A DNA stretch of 64,000 bases, from assembly GCA_900168235.1 (NCBI GenBank), contig FUZG01000004.1, positions 310,001 through 374,000 on the forward strand, written 5' to 3'. The notes beneath the pieces were generated by a model. The model was not told the origin of the DNA and did no database searches. It saw only the letters and a program-made list of their open reading frames with translations. Of the stretch, positions 1 through 8,338 are shown piece after piece; position 1 is the stretch's first letter; every line of letters starts with the position of its first letter. The DNA is from Lachnospiraceae bacterium. Lineage in GTDB: Bacteria; Bacillota; Clostridia; Lachnospirales; Lachnospiraceae. The translations under genes and the position numbers were made by a program.

Positions 1-12
1 CTTTTGCCAGAG

Positions 13-23
13 CCTTTCCTCCT
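13..23 (-). promoter_or_regulatory. Ribosome binding site of a gene continuing past the left edge
   Basis: Reading the minus strand, AGGAGG lies five bases after the stop codon of the FlhB-like gene, at about 18-23. It should serve a next gene whose coding part lies almost wholly outside the window. No ATG, GTG or TTG occurs in the remaining bases to position 1, so the start is a rare CTG or lies outside. In many Clostridia the next gene here is yraN, but that cannot be seen. Confidence 0.4.
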
Positions 24-26
24 GTC

Positions 27-359
27 TTACCTTCGATTTGTGCTCTTTCCGTGCTCTCTATTGTAAATATCCATCTTCTGCTTCAGTTTATCCATACGAT
101 CAACAAAAACCAGCACTTCAGCAACTACTTCATAAAGTTCCGGCGGGATCGCATCACCGATATCCAGGGATGACAGCGTATTTGCAAGTTTGCTGTCCTC
201 ATGCACCGGTACGTCGTTTTCCTTCGCCTTCTCGATGATACGCTCAGCAACAACGCCCCTTCCGGATGCTACGACAGTAGGTGCTACGGTAGCCGGATCA
301 TATGCCAGCGCTACGGCTGTTTTCTGTTTATACTTTTTATCTTTATCCTGATCCGCCAT
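27..359 (-). CDS. ylqH: Stand-alone FlhB C-terminal-domain protein (YlqH type)
   Basis: A 110-residue protein matching the cytoplasmic C-terminal domain of the flagellar export switch FlhB: AVALAYDP near residue 16, a central VVAERI helix, the DVPVHED segment, then IPPELYEVVAEVL. The membrane part of FlhB is absent. The NPTH self-cleavage motif is replaced by KYKQKTA, so autocleavage is not expected. Bacillus subtilis YlqH is the same kind of protein in the same place, after rnhB and ylqG. It starts ten bases after the FliK-like gene, so the two are co-transcribed. A role as a partner of the FliK-like neighbour is inference, because FliK acts on FlhB in flagella. Confidence 0.85.
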   Translation of the reverse strand: MADQDKDKKYKQKTAVALAYDPATVAPTVVASGRGVVAERIIEKAKENDVPVHEDSKLANTLSSLDIGDAIPPELYEVVAEVLVFVDRMDKLKQKMDIYNREHGKSTNRR

Positions 360-369
360 AGTCTCACCC

Positions 370-2226
370 TTATGCCCGCACGTCGAATCCTGTTACCTGT
401 ATGAGCTTCTCATTAACGCCTCTGTTAAACATTATATCCGGCACGCTCTTCGCTTCTTTATTGAGCGACACGTCCGAATGGATCTTGTACCCTCTCCTGC
501 GCAGTGCTTCATCCAGCTCCGGCAGATGCTCCCCTATAAAATCAAGCATAGACTCATCCTGAAGAATAAAATGAGTCTGAACTTTTTCTGCCTGATTCAT
601 AGAGACATGGATATCCATCTGTCCCAGGTGCTCCATATCCAGATGCAGGAGCGCCGAGATATTTCCGTCTTTCCTCGCAAGATTCCGCTTATTTGTATAA
701 ACATACAGATCCCCATGCGCTTTTGAATTGTTCATCTTGAGCGGGAGCTGTATGTAGGTCATGACCTGATTCATCTGTTCCATGAAGTTCAGATTAGAGC
801 TCAGACTCTTCATTCCCTGAGCAAGCGGAGTATCACTCTTTCCGAGATCATTCAGCATCTGCGTTGCCTGCTCCGCTTCACCTGCGATCTTTCTGAAATA
901 CTGACGCACAGTTTCCTTATCAGAAACATCCGTAGGCTTTAAGAGGAACTGATCCATTATCCCATTCTTTAATAAAAACTGATATGGCTTACTCTGGATC
1001 ACTTCTCTTGCAGCTGCCTGAATATCTTCACCGTATTTTCCTGACATGGCTTCACTGACCATTGCCCGTGTTAAATGCAATGTTTCAGAAGAGCTTAATT
1101 CACCCTGCAAAATTTTGTCAGTGAGTTCCGGCGGAACTCCCATCTTTGAGAGAGAATTTGTTAATGCCTGAAGATTTTCCCGGCTCAGGAGCTCAGTAAT
1201 ATTATTTGTCACATGCCCTGTAATGTCCTGCGCCAGTGCAGTATCTTCCTTACCCACTTCTGCGTTTCTGACACCACCCTCAGGAGTCTTGTCATCCGTA
1301 TGACTGCGGTCAGTAAGGCTTATATTTGCCTTCATATTGTCCTGATCCTGTCTGGAGTTATCTTCTGACCCTGTCTCATCCCCTTCCGCAGAATCAGGAT
1401 GAACAGACGGATCCACCGCCTGAACGGGCTGGTTCACTTCAGGTGTGACCACCGCAGCAGTTTCTATTCCAAAAGCCGACAAAAGGGCTGTGGGATCACC
1501 CTGTACCGCCTGAGCTGCTGCGGAAGCTACAGCTACATTCTGCGCGCCAAAGAAAATGTTCGTAACATTTTCATGCATACCAACATTTTCTCCCGCAAGC
1601 TCCGCAAAGCCCTTTGACAGACCGTCAACGCTCTCTGCAATCTGATACTGGCTGGACTTATACATCTCAAATTCAGCTATGTTTTCCTCTGTAAGAGGGA
1701 TTCCAAGCTGTGTCATCTGCACCACCGTCGTTGCAGATGCCGAAGGGTGTGCCGCCACCATATCTGCCATTCCGTTCAGGGAAAGAGCATTTATAGGAAG
1801 TCCCCGCCCCATCATGGAACTTACCATCTCACCGTTTCTGTCCGTGAGAGGTAATCCTGCCTGAGCCAAAGCCCTGCCTATCTCACTATTACCGTCCAGA
1901 TTTGCATAGAGCGGCGTTATTGTAATTTTGGAACTTGATGCACCGCTCACCTGAAAGGAAAGGGTCTGCCCCATTGAAAGGGGTATGTTCTGATTCAGCT
2001 TTGCGCTGATAGTAGAATTATTTGCAAGCAGGAGCTGGACAGTGCCGTCTTTATTCATTCCAACGACCTGCCCTGAAAATGTATCTCCGCTCTTTACGTA
2101 TATGGCTTTGTCCGAATCGACCATTTCGGTCGCGGGACTCTGTGTCACATCAGTAATACTGACATTACGGTTCACTCCTGAACCTGTATCATAAAGACCT
2201 GTATTGGGATTTACCTGAATATTCAT
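370..2226 (-). CDS. FliK-like protein with flagellar hook-length control C-terminal domain (YlqG position)
   Basis: A 618-residue cytoplasmic protein with no signal peptide or membrane span. The middle (about 270-340) is acidic and low in complexity. From about residue 500 it resembles the C-terminal domain of hook-length control protein FliK: a strand-rich segment with LYVYTNKR, a HLDMEHLGQMDIHV strand pair, then a helical segment with LPELDEALRRRGY. In B. subtilis ylqG occupies this slot between rnhB and ylqH. No flagellar structural genes lie nearby, so a role in hook length is not shown. The pairing with an FlhB-C-like neighbour mirrors the FliK-FlhB pair of export switching. Its weakly conserved long N-terminal half is typical of FliK proteins. 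Confidence 0.7.
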   Translation of the reverse strand: MNIQVNPNTGLYDTGSGVNRNVSITDVTQSPATEMVDSDKAIYVKSGDTFSGQVVGMNKDGTVQLLLANNSTISAKLNQNIPLSMGQTLSFQVSGASSSKITITPLYANLDGNSEIGRALAQAGLPLTDRNGEMVSSMMGRGLPINALSLNGMADMVAAHPSASATTVVQMTQLGIPLTEENIAEFEMYKSSQYQIAESVDGLSKGFAELAGENVGMHENVTNIFFGAQNVAVASAAAQAVQGDPTALLSAFGIETAAVVTPEVNQPVQAVDPSVHPDSAEGDETGSEDNSRQDQDNMKANISLTDRSHTDDKTPEGGVRNAEVGKEDTALAQDITGHVTNNITELLSRENLQALTNSLSKMGVPPELTDKILQGELSSSETLHLTRAMVSEAMSGKYGEDIQAAAREVIQSKPYQFLLKNGIMDQFLLKPTDVSDKETVRQYFRKIAGEAEQATQMLNDLGKSDTPLAQGMKSLSSNLNFMEQMNQVMTYIQLPLKMNNSKAHGDLYVYTNKRNLARKDGNISALLHLDMEHLGQMDIHVSMNQAEKVQTHFILQDESMLDFIGEHLPELDEALRRRGYKIHSDVSLNKEAKSVPDIMFNRGVNEKLIQVTGFDVRA

Positions 2227-2256
2227 ATATTCCCTCCTTCCTACAAGTCAAAACGG

Positions 2257-3021
2257 TCAGACTTCGACAAAATTTCCTATGAAACTCCGTCTGTGGATAG
2301 GACAAGGACCCAGTTTTTTTAGCGCCTCAATGTGCGCAGAACTGCCATAGCCCTTGTTTCCGGCAAAATCATACCCCGGATACTCTTTATCGTAATCCAC
2401 CATCACATGGTCCCTTGCGACCTTTGCGATGATGCTCGCTGCAGCGATGGATGCGCTCTTTGCGTCACCCTTTATGATCTTTATCTGAGGGATCTGAACC
2501 TCAGGGATTATAACTGCATCGTTCAATAATATATCGGGTTTTACAGATAGATTCTGAATAGCCTGCCTCATGGCTTCATATGTAGCCTGAAGGATGTTTA
2601 TCTCGTCGATACGCTCAGGTTCTGCACGTCCGATAGCCCATGCAACAGCATTCTTCTTTATCTCTTCAGCAAGGACCTCGCGCTTTTCCGGCGAAAGCTT
2701 TTTGGAATCATTGAGATACAGGAGATCACAGTCCTTCGGAAGGATAACTGCTCCTGTCATGACAGGCCCTGCGAGAGGACCTCTTCCGACTTCATCAATT
2801 CCGCATATAAATTCACGGTCACCATATTCTCTCTCAAAGGAAAACATCTCGTACATCCTAGCCTTTTCCTTTTCAAGAGCGTCTATTTTTTTCTGTGCGC
2901 TTTTTACGAGCGCTGTGACTCCACTCCGTTCATCAACAGAGTAAAGTTCTATGAGTCCGCGCAGTTTAGATATCTCTGCGTTCTGAAACTTTTCGCGGAT
3001 TTCCTTAATAGTTTCTGCCAT
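2257..3021 (-). CDS. rnhB: Ribonuclease HII
   Basis: It cuts the RNA strand of RNA-DNA hybrids and removes misincorporated ribonucleotides. The 254 residues have the roughly 70-residue N-terminal extension also found in B. subtilis RNase HII (255 residues). The catalytic signature GIDEVGRGPLAGP starts at residue 74, with D76 and E77 as metal ligands. LLYLNDSKKLS and a later LLNDA segment supply the other conserved acids, and GDAKSASIAAASIIAKV is the family block near residue 190. It lies between lepB and the ylqG-like gene, the standard Firmicutes order, with a 14-base gap to lepB. Confidence 0.97.
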   Translation of the reverse strand: MAETIKEIREKFQNAEISKLRGLIELYSVDERSGVTALVKSAQKKIDALEKEKARMYEMFSFEREYGDREFICGIDEVGRGPLAGPVMTGAVILPKDCDLLYLNDSKKLSPEKREVLAEEIKKNAVAWAIGRAEPERIDEINILQATYEAMRQAIQNLSVKPDILLNDAVIIPEVQIPQIKIIKGDAKSASIAAASIIAKVARDHVMVDYDKEYPGYDFAGNKGYGSSAHIEALKKLGPCPIHRRSFIGNFVEV

Positions 3022-3035
3022 GACTATACTGCCTC

Positions 3036-3572
3036 TTACTTGATCATTCCAAATTTATTTATCGGGCTGAGTCTGAGCCAGACTTTGCCCATAATGTCAC
3101 TTTTCCTGATGTTACCCACTTCCGGTGAACGGGAATCGACACTGTCATTCCTGTTATCACCGAGCACAAAATATTCATCAGCTCCAAGGCTCACTGCACT
3201 TGACGCAAGTCCTGCATCATTTATGAGCGAATTGCCGTAGTGATCACCTTTAAGTTTATCGCCGTTAATGTAGACCACACCATCCTTTATCTCGACAGTC
3301 TCTCCGGGAAGACCGATTATACGCTTGATATAAACTGAGCCTGCATCCGTTGGACAGGGAAAATCCACTATATCAAATCGCCTCGGAGAACTGAATCTGT
3401 ACGTAAATTTGTCAAGAAGCACAGATTCCCCGTTTGAAAGAGTCATTTCCATGGAGTTTCCATCAATCTGATTCCTCTGACCGACGAATGTTATAAATAA
3501 AAATGTCAGAACCAGCGCCATCAGGATGGTAATACTTGCAGAAAGTATTTTGTCAGTGGTCTTTTTTTTCAT
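3036..3572 (-). CDS. lepB: Signal peptidase I (first of two)
   Basis: A membrane-bound leader peptidase that cleaves signal peptides of Sec and Tat substrates on the outer face of the membrane. It has 178 residues, with one N-terminal transmembrane helix at about 12-31. The serine of the Ser-Lys dyad is S40 in GNSME and the lysine is K83 in YIKRIIGLPGE. The LGDNRNDSVDSR box near residue 138 is conserved. Length and single span fit Gram-positive SipS-like enzymes. It lies ten bases after rbgA and is followed by rnhB, in one operon. A second signal peptidase lies on the other side of rbgA, with only moderate similarity, so the pair is an older duplication. Confidence 0.96.
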   Translation of the reverse strand: MKKKTTDKILSASITILMALVLTFLFITFVGQRNQIDGNSMEMTLSNGESVLLDKFTYRFSSPRRFDIVDFPCPTDAGSVYIKRIIGLPGETVEIKDGVVYINGDKLKGDHYGNSLINDAGLASSAVSLGADEYFVLGDNRNDSVDSRSPEVGNIRKSDIMGKVWLRLSPINKFGMIK

Positions 3573-3581
3573 CTATTCCCC

Positions 3582-4427
3582 TCAGGAAGGTCTGTGGTCC
3601 AGTGTTATCTTTCCGATACGTCCGCTTCTGAAATCATCCAAAATAAACTGAACTGCGCGGTCTGTATCAGGTACTCCGCCGGATCTCAGCGCATTTCGCT
3701 TAAGTGCCGCACTTTCAAGAGCATCTGCAAAACTCATCTCATCCGTGATGTTATACATAGAATTGATCATGTCCGGATGCTCAGCATGCATCTTCTCGAT
3801 AAATCTCTGCACCAGATCATCACGGTTCAGAGCATCATCATTCATTGAACCAAGAAGTGCCAGATGGAATCCTGCCTCGTCATCGTCGATCTTCGGCCAG
3901 AGAATACCCGGTGTATCAAGGAGCTCCAGGTTCTTACCGAGACGCACCCACTGCTTACCCTTTGTGACACCCGGCTTATTTCCGGTCTTTGCCACGGTCT
4001 TTTTCGCGTAAGAGTTGATAAATGTGGATTTACCTACGTTCGGGATTCCTACGACCATTGCACGCATAGGGCGGTTAAGGATTCCCTTCTTTTTATTTCG
4101 CTCGATCTTTTCTTTGCAGGCAATCTGCACTGCGCCGTCAATCTTTCTCAGATTCTTTCCGTTTCTGGAGTCAAGGGCAATAGCAGTTATTCCCTGCGCT
4201 TCAAACCACTCGATCCAGGACTTTGTCTCGTTTTCCTCTGCAAGATCCGCCTTATTTAACAGAACGAGTCGGCCTTTTCCCTGTCCCAGTGTATCAATAT
4301 CCGGATTTCTGGTAGAAAGCGGTGCTCTGGCATCGAGAAGCTCGATCAGCAGATCGATGAGCTTTATATCTTCCTGCATGGCACGCTTTGCCTTCATCAT
4401 ATGTCCGGGGTACCAGTTATATGCCAT
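3582..4427 (-). CDS. rbgA: Ribosome biogenesis GTPase RbgA (YlqF)
   Basis: A circularly permuted GTPase needed for late 50S subunit assembly. The permuted G-motif order is visible: NKAD (G4) at 58-61 comes before the P-loop GIPNVGKS at 127-134 and DTPG (G3) at 171-174. The N-terminal NWYPGHMMKA is characteristic of the family. The 281 residues match B. subtilis RbgA (282). The C-terminal part forms the helical RNA-binding domain. It sits between two signal peptidase genes in the rplS-rnhB block, its standard Firmicutes neighbourhood. Confidence 0.97.
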   Translation of the reverse strand: MAYNWYPGHMMKAKRAMQEDIKLIDLLIELLDARAPLSTRNPDIDTLGQGKGRLVLLNKADLAEENETKSWIEWFEAQGITAIALDSRNGKNLRKIDGAVQIACKEKIERNKKKGILNRPMRAMVVGIPNVGKSTFINSYAKKTVAKTGNKPGVTKGKQWVRLGKNLELLDTPGILWPKIDDDEAGFHLALLGSMNDDALNRDDLVQRFIEKMHAEHPDMINSMYNITDEMSFADALESAALKRNALRSGGVPDTDRAVQFILDDFRSGRIGKITLDHRPS

Positions 4428-4444
4428 ATTTAATATATCCTCTC

Positions 4445-5050
4445 TTAATTTACACGTCCGATTCCCTTATCTCCGCCTGCCATGTGAAGCCAGACTTTTC
4501 CAACTATATAGTCTTTCTTCACATTTCCGAGATTAACGGAACGGCTGTCCTCTGAACTATTACAGTTGTCACCCATGACAAAATATTCATCTTCTTCCAG
4601 TGTTATCAGATCATCCGCAACACCGGCATCGGCAATGAGATCGTCAAACATATCATCCTGACGCTCTCCATTCAGATAAAGAACTCCGTCAAGTATCTGC
4701 ACCTTGTCGCCGGGAACTGCAACAACACGCTTCACTGAGTAATGCGCATTTACATTTCCATTGGGACGAAATGCAATGACGTCGCCTCGTGACGGCTGTA
4801 ATATATTGTAGACAACTCTATTCAGGAAAACCACCTGACCATTATAAAGTGCAGGCTCCATCGAAGTTCCGATGACAGTTGTCCTCATTCCCATTGTGAA
4901 AACAAGAAAAAACGCCAGCAGTATCGCCACTGCGACTATGAAGATCCAGGACATTGCCTCTGAAATCTTTTCACCTGAAATCAGTTTCTTCCTCTGATAA
5001 AAGGAAAGTCCATTATATCTTCTAACCAATTTTGTCCATTCTCCAATCAC
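4445..5050 (-). CDS. lepB: Signal peptidase I (second of two)
   Basis: A second type I signal peptidase, 201 residues. It has a longer cytoplasmic N-terminus than its neighbour (about 33 residues, basic), one membrane span at about 34-54, the catalytic serine S63 in GTSMEP and the lysine K107 in YSVKRVVAVPGD. The MGDNCNSSEDSR box is the conserved C-terminal motif. It follows rplS after a terminator-like hairpin and precedes rbgA by 17 bases. Two signal peptidases in one operon suit an organism with heavy secretion, such as the two subtilases nearby, but different specificity cannot be judged from sequence. Confidence 0.95.
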   Translation of the reverse strand: MIGEWTKLVRRYNGLSFYQRKKLISGEKISEAMSWIFIVAVAILLAFFLVFTMGMRTTVIGTSMEPALYNGQVVFLNRVVYNILQPSRGDVIAFRPNGNVNAHYSVKRVVAVPGDKVQILDGVLYLNGERQDDMFDDLIADAGVADDLITLEEDEYFVMGDNCNSSEDSRSVNLGNVKKDYIVGKVWLHMAGGDKGIGRVN

Positions 5051-5100
5051 ACAATATGTTTCATTGTATCATAAACAGAAGAAATCTGTCCTATGCATAG

Positions 5101-5132
5101 CAAAAGCCACCGCAGGTAAAACTGCGATGGCT
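5101..5132 (-). terminator. Rho-independent terminator after rplS
   Basis: Arms at 5105-5115 and 5122-5132 form an 11-bp stem with one G-U pair and a six-base loop. On the minus strand the stem is followed by only TTTT, so it is probably a leaky terminator that lowers expression of the downstream lepB-rbgA-lepB-rnhB genes relative to rplS. Confidence 0.65.
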
Positions 5133-5155
5133 CTTTCTCGTGTAATAAAATACGA

Positions 5156-5506
5156 TCAGTCAACGATCTCCTTAAGCTTAGCCTTCTTACCGTTGAGCTT
5201 TCTAAGATAGAACAGCTTAGCTCTTCTAGCCTTACCGGAACGAACAACCTCAACCTTCTCTACGTTAGGAGAGTGGATCGGCCATGTCTTCTCAACGCCT
5301 ACGCCGTTAGACTGCTTACGAACAGTGAAAGTAGCACGGTTGCTTCCGCCCTGCTTTTTGATGATAGTACCCTCGAAGATCTGGATTCTGGACTTATCGC
5401 CCTCTGTGATACGGTTGTGTACACGTACAGTATCACCAACTCTGATCTCAGGTGCCTGCTGCTTCAGCTGCTCTGCTTCGATTTCCTTAATTACTGTGAT
5501 GTTCAT
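5156..5506 (-). CDS. rplS: Ribosomal protein L19
   Basis: A 50S subunit protein at the 30S-50S interface, 116 residues, the usual length. Recognisable blocks are the RVGDTVRVH strand, [32 protein letters not shown] and the C-terminal basic [26 protein letters not shown] site lies ten bases before the ATG. In most Firmicutes rplS directly follows trmD. Here two subtilase genes and a strong terminator separate them, so rplS has its own promoter region. Confidence 0.98.
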   Translation of the reverse strand: MNITVIKEIEAEQLKQQAPEIRVGDTVRVHNRITEGDKSRIQIFEGTIIKKQGGSNRATFTVRKQSNGVGVEKTWPIHSPNVEKVEVVRSGKARRAKLFYLRKLNGKKAKLKEIVD

Positions 5507-5668
5507 TTATAAAACCTCCATTGTACCCTTCCCCGCGTTGTCACTTACGTACTCTACGAGCTCAGGCAATTTGACGTTCTTAACACATTCATCCTATGGC
5601 ATCCAAAGTGCCGCGTGTCAGAGGACCATCTCCTAAAGACATGCGCTATGCAAGTCTCACAAGCAAAT

Positions 5669-5697
5669 ATGTTACCACCGGGCGTGACCAAAATCAA
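5669..5697 (-). promoter_or_regulatory. Candidate sigma-A promoter of rplS with long leader
   Basis: On the minus strand TTGATT (5697-5692) and TAACAT (5674-5669) are separated by exactly 17 bp. It lies just past the terminator of the upstream subtilase gene. It would give an rplS leader of about 155 nt, long enough to hold an autoregulatory structure. Several short self-complementary stretches exist in 5520-5660, but no known L19 leader fold could be assigned by eye. Confidence 0.45.
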
Positions 5698-5721
5698 GGT
5701 TTTTTTACCCGTATTTACTTG

Positions 5722-5766
5722 AAAAGACCGTTGTTCGCCAAAATATGCAACGAACAACGGTCTTTT
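5722..5766 (-). terminator. Strong terminator after first subtilase gene
   Basis: Perfect 16-bp arms at 5722-5737 and 5751-5766 with a 13-base loop; the outer four base pairs are A-T. It lies just past the stop of the subtilase gene ending at 5798. The A/T flanks would let it work in both directions. It separates the subtilases from rplS. Confidence 0.85.
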
Positions 5767-5797
5767 ATTTTTCACGACTTAATGATCAACGATTTTT

Positions 5798-7975
5798 TTA
5801 CTTAACAGTGATCTTAAGCTTGAATGTCTTATTAGAGCCGTCGAGAAGCTTATACTTTACAGTATAATTACCGGGCTTTGTGAATGCAACTACTCTGGGA
5901 TCGCCGTTACGTGTCTGAGAACCAAGAACGCAGTTCTTGAGCTGACCCTTAGGAATAGTGATGTCATACTTATATCCACCGGAAGCAAGGTAGTATCCAG
6001 GGATAGTATTCTTTGTCTTGTTGAATGTCAGGAAGATTCTTCCACCTGTAAGTGAGTACGGATCTGTAAGATCGTAGTATGTGGAAGAAGAAGCTGCTAC
6101 TGAATAGCTGCTCTTGTATGAGAATACATAGCCCTTTGCATTTCTCTTATAACGGATAGGTCCGAAGTTCTGTACCTTCTCTGCGATAGTGAATGCATAG
6201 CTTACTGTCTCATTTCCGATAGTTGCTGTAACGTATCCCTTTGAACCAGCAACAGCACCCTTACTGCACTTTACAACACCATTCTTAACTGTAACTGCAG
6301 GATCACTGGATGTCCATGTAGCACTCTTTGTAACACCCTTTACACCCTTTGTGTTACCTGTTGCATCACCGATAGCGAGCTTCAGAGTACCGCCCTTAGC
6401 AAGCTTACCGTACATGTATACACCGTAGTCGCCTGAAGGATCAACGATTGTGTAAGTTGTGCTTCCTGTGAAGTTCTTAGCTGCGTTTACAGCTGCATCA
6501 GCCTGTACAAGACCTGTTACAGAGTGGTCTTCAAAAGTGTAAGTCTGATTATTTGTTGTCTCAAGAAGAATTGATGCAACGGATCTTGAAGTATCAATAG
6601 TCTTTGTTGTAAGGAACTTATCGTTTGCAGAATAAACAAGTGCTGCAACTGCTGCAACCTGGGGTGTAGCCTGTGAAGTACCGGACATTCTGGATGTTGC
6701 TGTTGATACACCATATCCGACAGAACAAATAGGATCCTTATACTTTCTTAAGTCATAGTCTACCTCACCGCCCGGTGCTGCGATATCAACCCAGCTTCCG
6801 AAGTTGGAGAATGATGAAAGGCCATCCTGTCTGTTAGTAGCAGCTACAGAAATAACGTTGTTATATCCTGCAGGATAAGAAACAGTATCTGTTGCATCGT
6901 TACCTGCTGCCGCGATAAGTGTGATACCCTTGTCAGCAGCCTGATTACAAAGTTCCTGCATCTCTGCGCTGTATCCGGGACCACCAAAACTCATGCTGAC
7001 AACATTTACGCCCTTTTCGATAGCCATCTTCATAGCTTCTACTTCATCAGATCCATAAATGGAACCTGTAGCGGAAATCTGTACAGAATAGATATTTACA
7101 TCAGGCGCAACACCCATACCCATTGTACCATTGTTCTTTGCTGCACCAATAACACCGGAACAGTTTGAGCCATGGCCCTGTCTGTCAATACCCATATAGG
7201 ACTTATATCTTGTTGTGTAGTCAGCCTCGATATTTCCCTTAAAATCAACTGAACTTGTGTTGATACCTGTATCAAGAACCGCTACTGTTACTCCCTTACC
7301 TGTAGCAACTTCATGTGCTTTAAGCGAATGGATCTTGCTGTGGAACCACTGGTAGTAAGTTTTATAAGCATCCTCATCAGACGCTTTAAGCCAGGGATCA
7401 TTTGTAGTCAGCTCTTCGTCATCAATTTTTGATGCATTCTTGTCACCTGTTACAACATCAGCAGAATCTTTTGCTGTCACTGTATTTACTGCTGCATCAG
7501 CAACTGCTGACTGAAGATCTTCCTCATTAATATCATCAATGTGATAAATGTAGTTCGGCTCTACTACTGTAGATGTGATCTGTGCATCTGCTGTCTCTGT
7601 AAGAGCATCTGCGATATCACGGTTAAAGTCAAGAACTGCTACACCATGTGAATAGCTCTGAAGCTCAGCGCCGTACTCTTTTGCAACTTTCTTTGCGTCT
7701 TCTTCACTGTCTGCAACGAAGAAACCTTCTTCTGCTGCATAATCCACACCTGCAGTAAGGGTCTTAAGATCATTTACCTCTGCCTTAAGTGTGTTTGCTG
7801 TACTAATTACAGCATCTGTGACCTCGGCGTCATTTGCATCTTCTGTAAATGCGGTTGTCTCTGCACTCTGCACTTCATCGGCAACAACTTCTGACGCATA
7901 TGATACAGCTGTTGAGCTGATAGTCATTGTTGCTGCGAGGAACAGTGCTGCCAGTTTTGTAAATCTGTTCTTCAT
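5798..7975 (-). CDS. Secreted subtilisin-like serine protease (S8) with C-terminal Ig-like region
   Basis: A 725-residue preproprotein. A signal peptide covers about 1-28. Residues about 80-145 look like the inhibitor_I9 propeptide, with YSHGVAVLDF and VVEPNYIYHI. The S8 catalytic domain follows at about 205-500, with D235 in VLDTG, H268 in GHGSNCSG, oxyanion N359 in AAAGND and S434 in SGTSQATP. The C-terminal 200 residues are strand-rich and resemble bacterial Ig-like modules. There is no LPXTG or surface-layer anchor, so release to the medium is likely. It is a paralogue of the next protease; together they interrupt the trmD-rplS order. A role in protein feeding is inference. Confidence 0.93.
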   Translation of the reverse strand: MKNRFTKLAALFLAATMTISSTAVSYASEVVADEVQSAETTAFTEDANDAEVTDAVISTANTLKAEVNDLKTLTAGVDYAAEEGFFVADSEEDAKKVAKEYGAELQSYSHGVAVLDFNRDIADALTETADAQITSTVVEPNYIYHIDDINEEDLQSAVADAAVNTVTAKDSADVVTGDKNASKIDDEELTTNDPWLKASDEDAYKTYYQWFHSKIHSLKAHEVATGKGVTVAVLDTGINTSSVDFKGNIEADYTTRYKSYMGIDRQGHGSNCSGVIGAAKNNGTMGMGVAPDVNIYSVQISATGSIYGSDEVEAMKMAIEKGVNVVSMSFGGPGYSAEMQELCNQAADKGITLIAAAGNDATDTVSYPAGYNNVISVAATNRQDGLSSFSNFGSWVDIAAPGGEVDYDLRKYKDPICSVGYGVSTATSRMSGTSQATPQVAAVAALVYSANDKFLTTKTIDTSRSVASILLETTNNQTYTFEDHSVTGLVQADAAVNAAKNFTGSTTYTIVDPSGDYGVYMYGKLAKGGTLKLAIGDATGNTKGVKGVTKSATWTSSDPAVTVKNGVVKCSKGAVAGSKGYVTATIGNETVSYAFTIAEKVQNFGPIRYKRNAKGYVFSYKSSYSVAASSSTYYDLTDPYSLTGGRIFLTFNKTKNTIPGYYLASGGYKYDITIPKGQLKNCVLGSQTRNGDPRVVAFTKPGNYTVKYKLLDGSNKTFKLKITVK

Positions 7976-8092
7976 TTTTCCTCCAAATTAACTCCTTGAA
8001 TAATCCCTCTTTTCTGCTCCCCCATCCGTGGCAAAGACAAAAAAGAACGCCGTAGGTATCGGTACGCCGACCAAATACCCGACAACGGTCAT

Positions 8093-8121
8093 ATTTTATC
8101 ATTGTATTTATTTGTGAACAA
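8093..8121 (-). promoter_or_regulatory. Candidate promoter of the first subtilase gene
   Basis: Minus-strand TTGTTC (8121-8116), 17-bp spacer, TAAAAT (8098-8093). It lies about 120 bp before the ATG at 7975, which is preceded by a GGAGG site. The 363-bp gap 7976-8338 otherwise holds an A/T palindrome, a short dispersed repeat copy and the terminator of the upstream gene. No further ORF there is credible. Confidence 0.4.
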
Positions 8122-8137
8122 GATAGTTTGCGCCTCA

Positions 8138-8169
8138 AATTGTATAAAAATTGTATTTTTTATACAATT
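8138..8169. repeat. A/T-rich perfect palindrome upstream of subtilase promoter
   Basis: Thirteen-base arms (8138-8150 and 8157-8169, AATTGTATAAAAA and its complement) around a short loop. The arms sit 17 bp upstream of the candidate -35 box. It could be an operator for a dimeric regulator or a weak terminator; the sequence alone does not decide. Confidence 0.4.
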
Positions 8170-8258
8170 CTTAAGATTCCCTTTATTTTAAGCTCAATTT
8201 ATGAAGTTTTAATTAAGAAAGAACGATTTATTTTTTATTTCTCCCGGTGTTTATAAGA

Positions 8259-8277
8259 CAAGTTACTCCAGGCTCGA
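8259..8277 (+). repeat. Short dispersed repeat, copy A
   Basis: Nineteen bases starting CAAGTTAC and ending GGCTCGA. They match 37276-37294 at 17 of 19 positions. Both copies lie next to a terminator hairpin in intergenic DNA. Confidence 0.5.
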
Positions 8278-8288
8278 TAATTGCGCCA

Positions 8289-8327
8289 CAAAAAACCTGC
8301 TCCGGCGGTGTTGATTCCGGAGCAGGT
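8289..8327 (-). terminator. Rho-independent terminator after second subtilase gene
   Basis: Ten-base perfect GC-rich arms at 8296-8305 and 8317-8326. On the minus strand they are followed by a run of six T. It ends the transcript of the gene stopping at 8339. Confidence 0.9.
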
Positions 8328-8338
8328 CCATAGATCAT

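Noticed and set aside
4015-4536. A 173-codon plus-strand frame over rbgA and lepB
   Set aside because: It spans two confident minus-strand genes and is Ser/Phe-rich in the way of antisense frames.
5047-5253. Minus-strand frame of 68 codons overlapping rplS
   Set aside because: It overlaps the rplS end in another frame and runs through the terminator hairpin; Arg/Leu/Ser-rich shadow composition.
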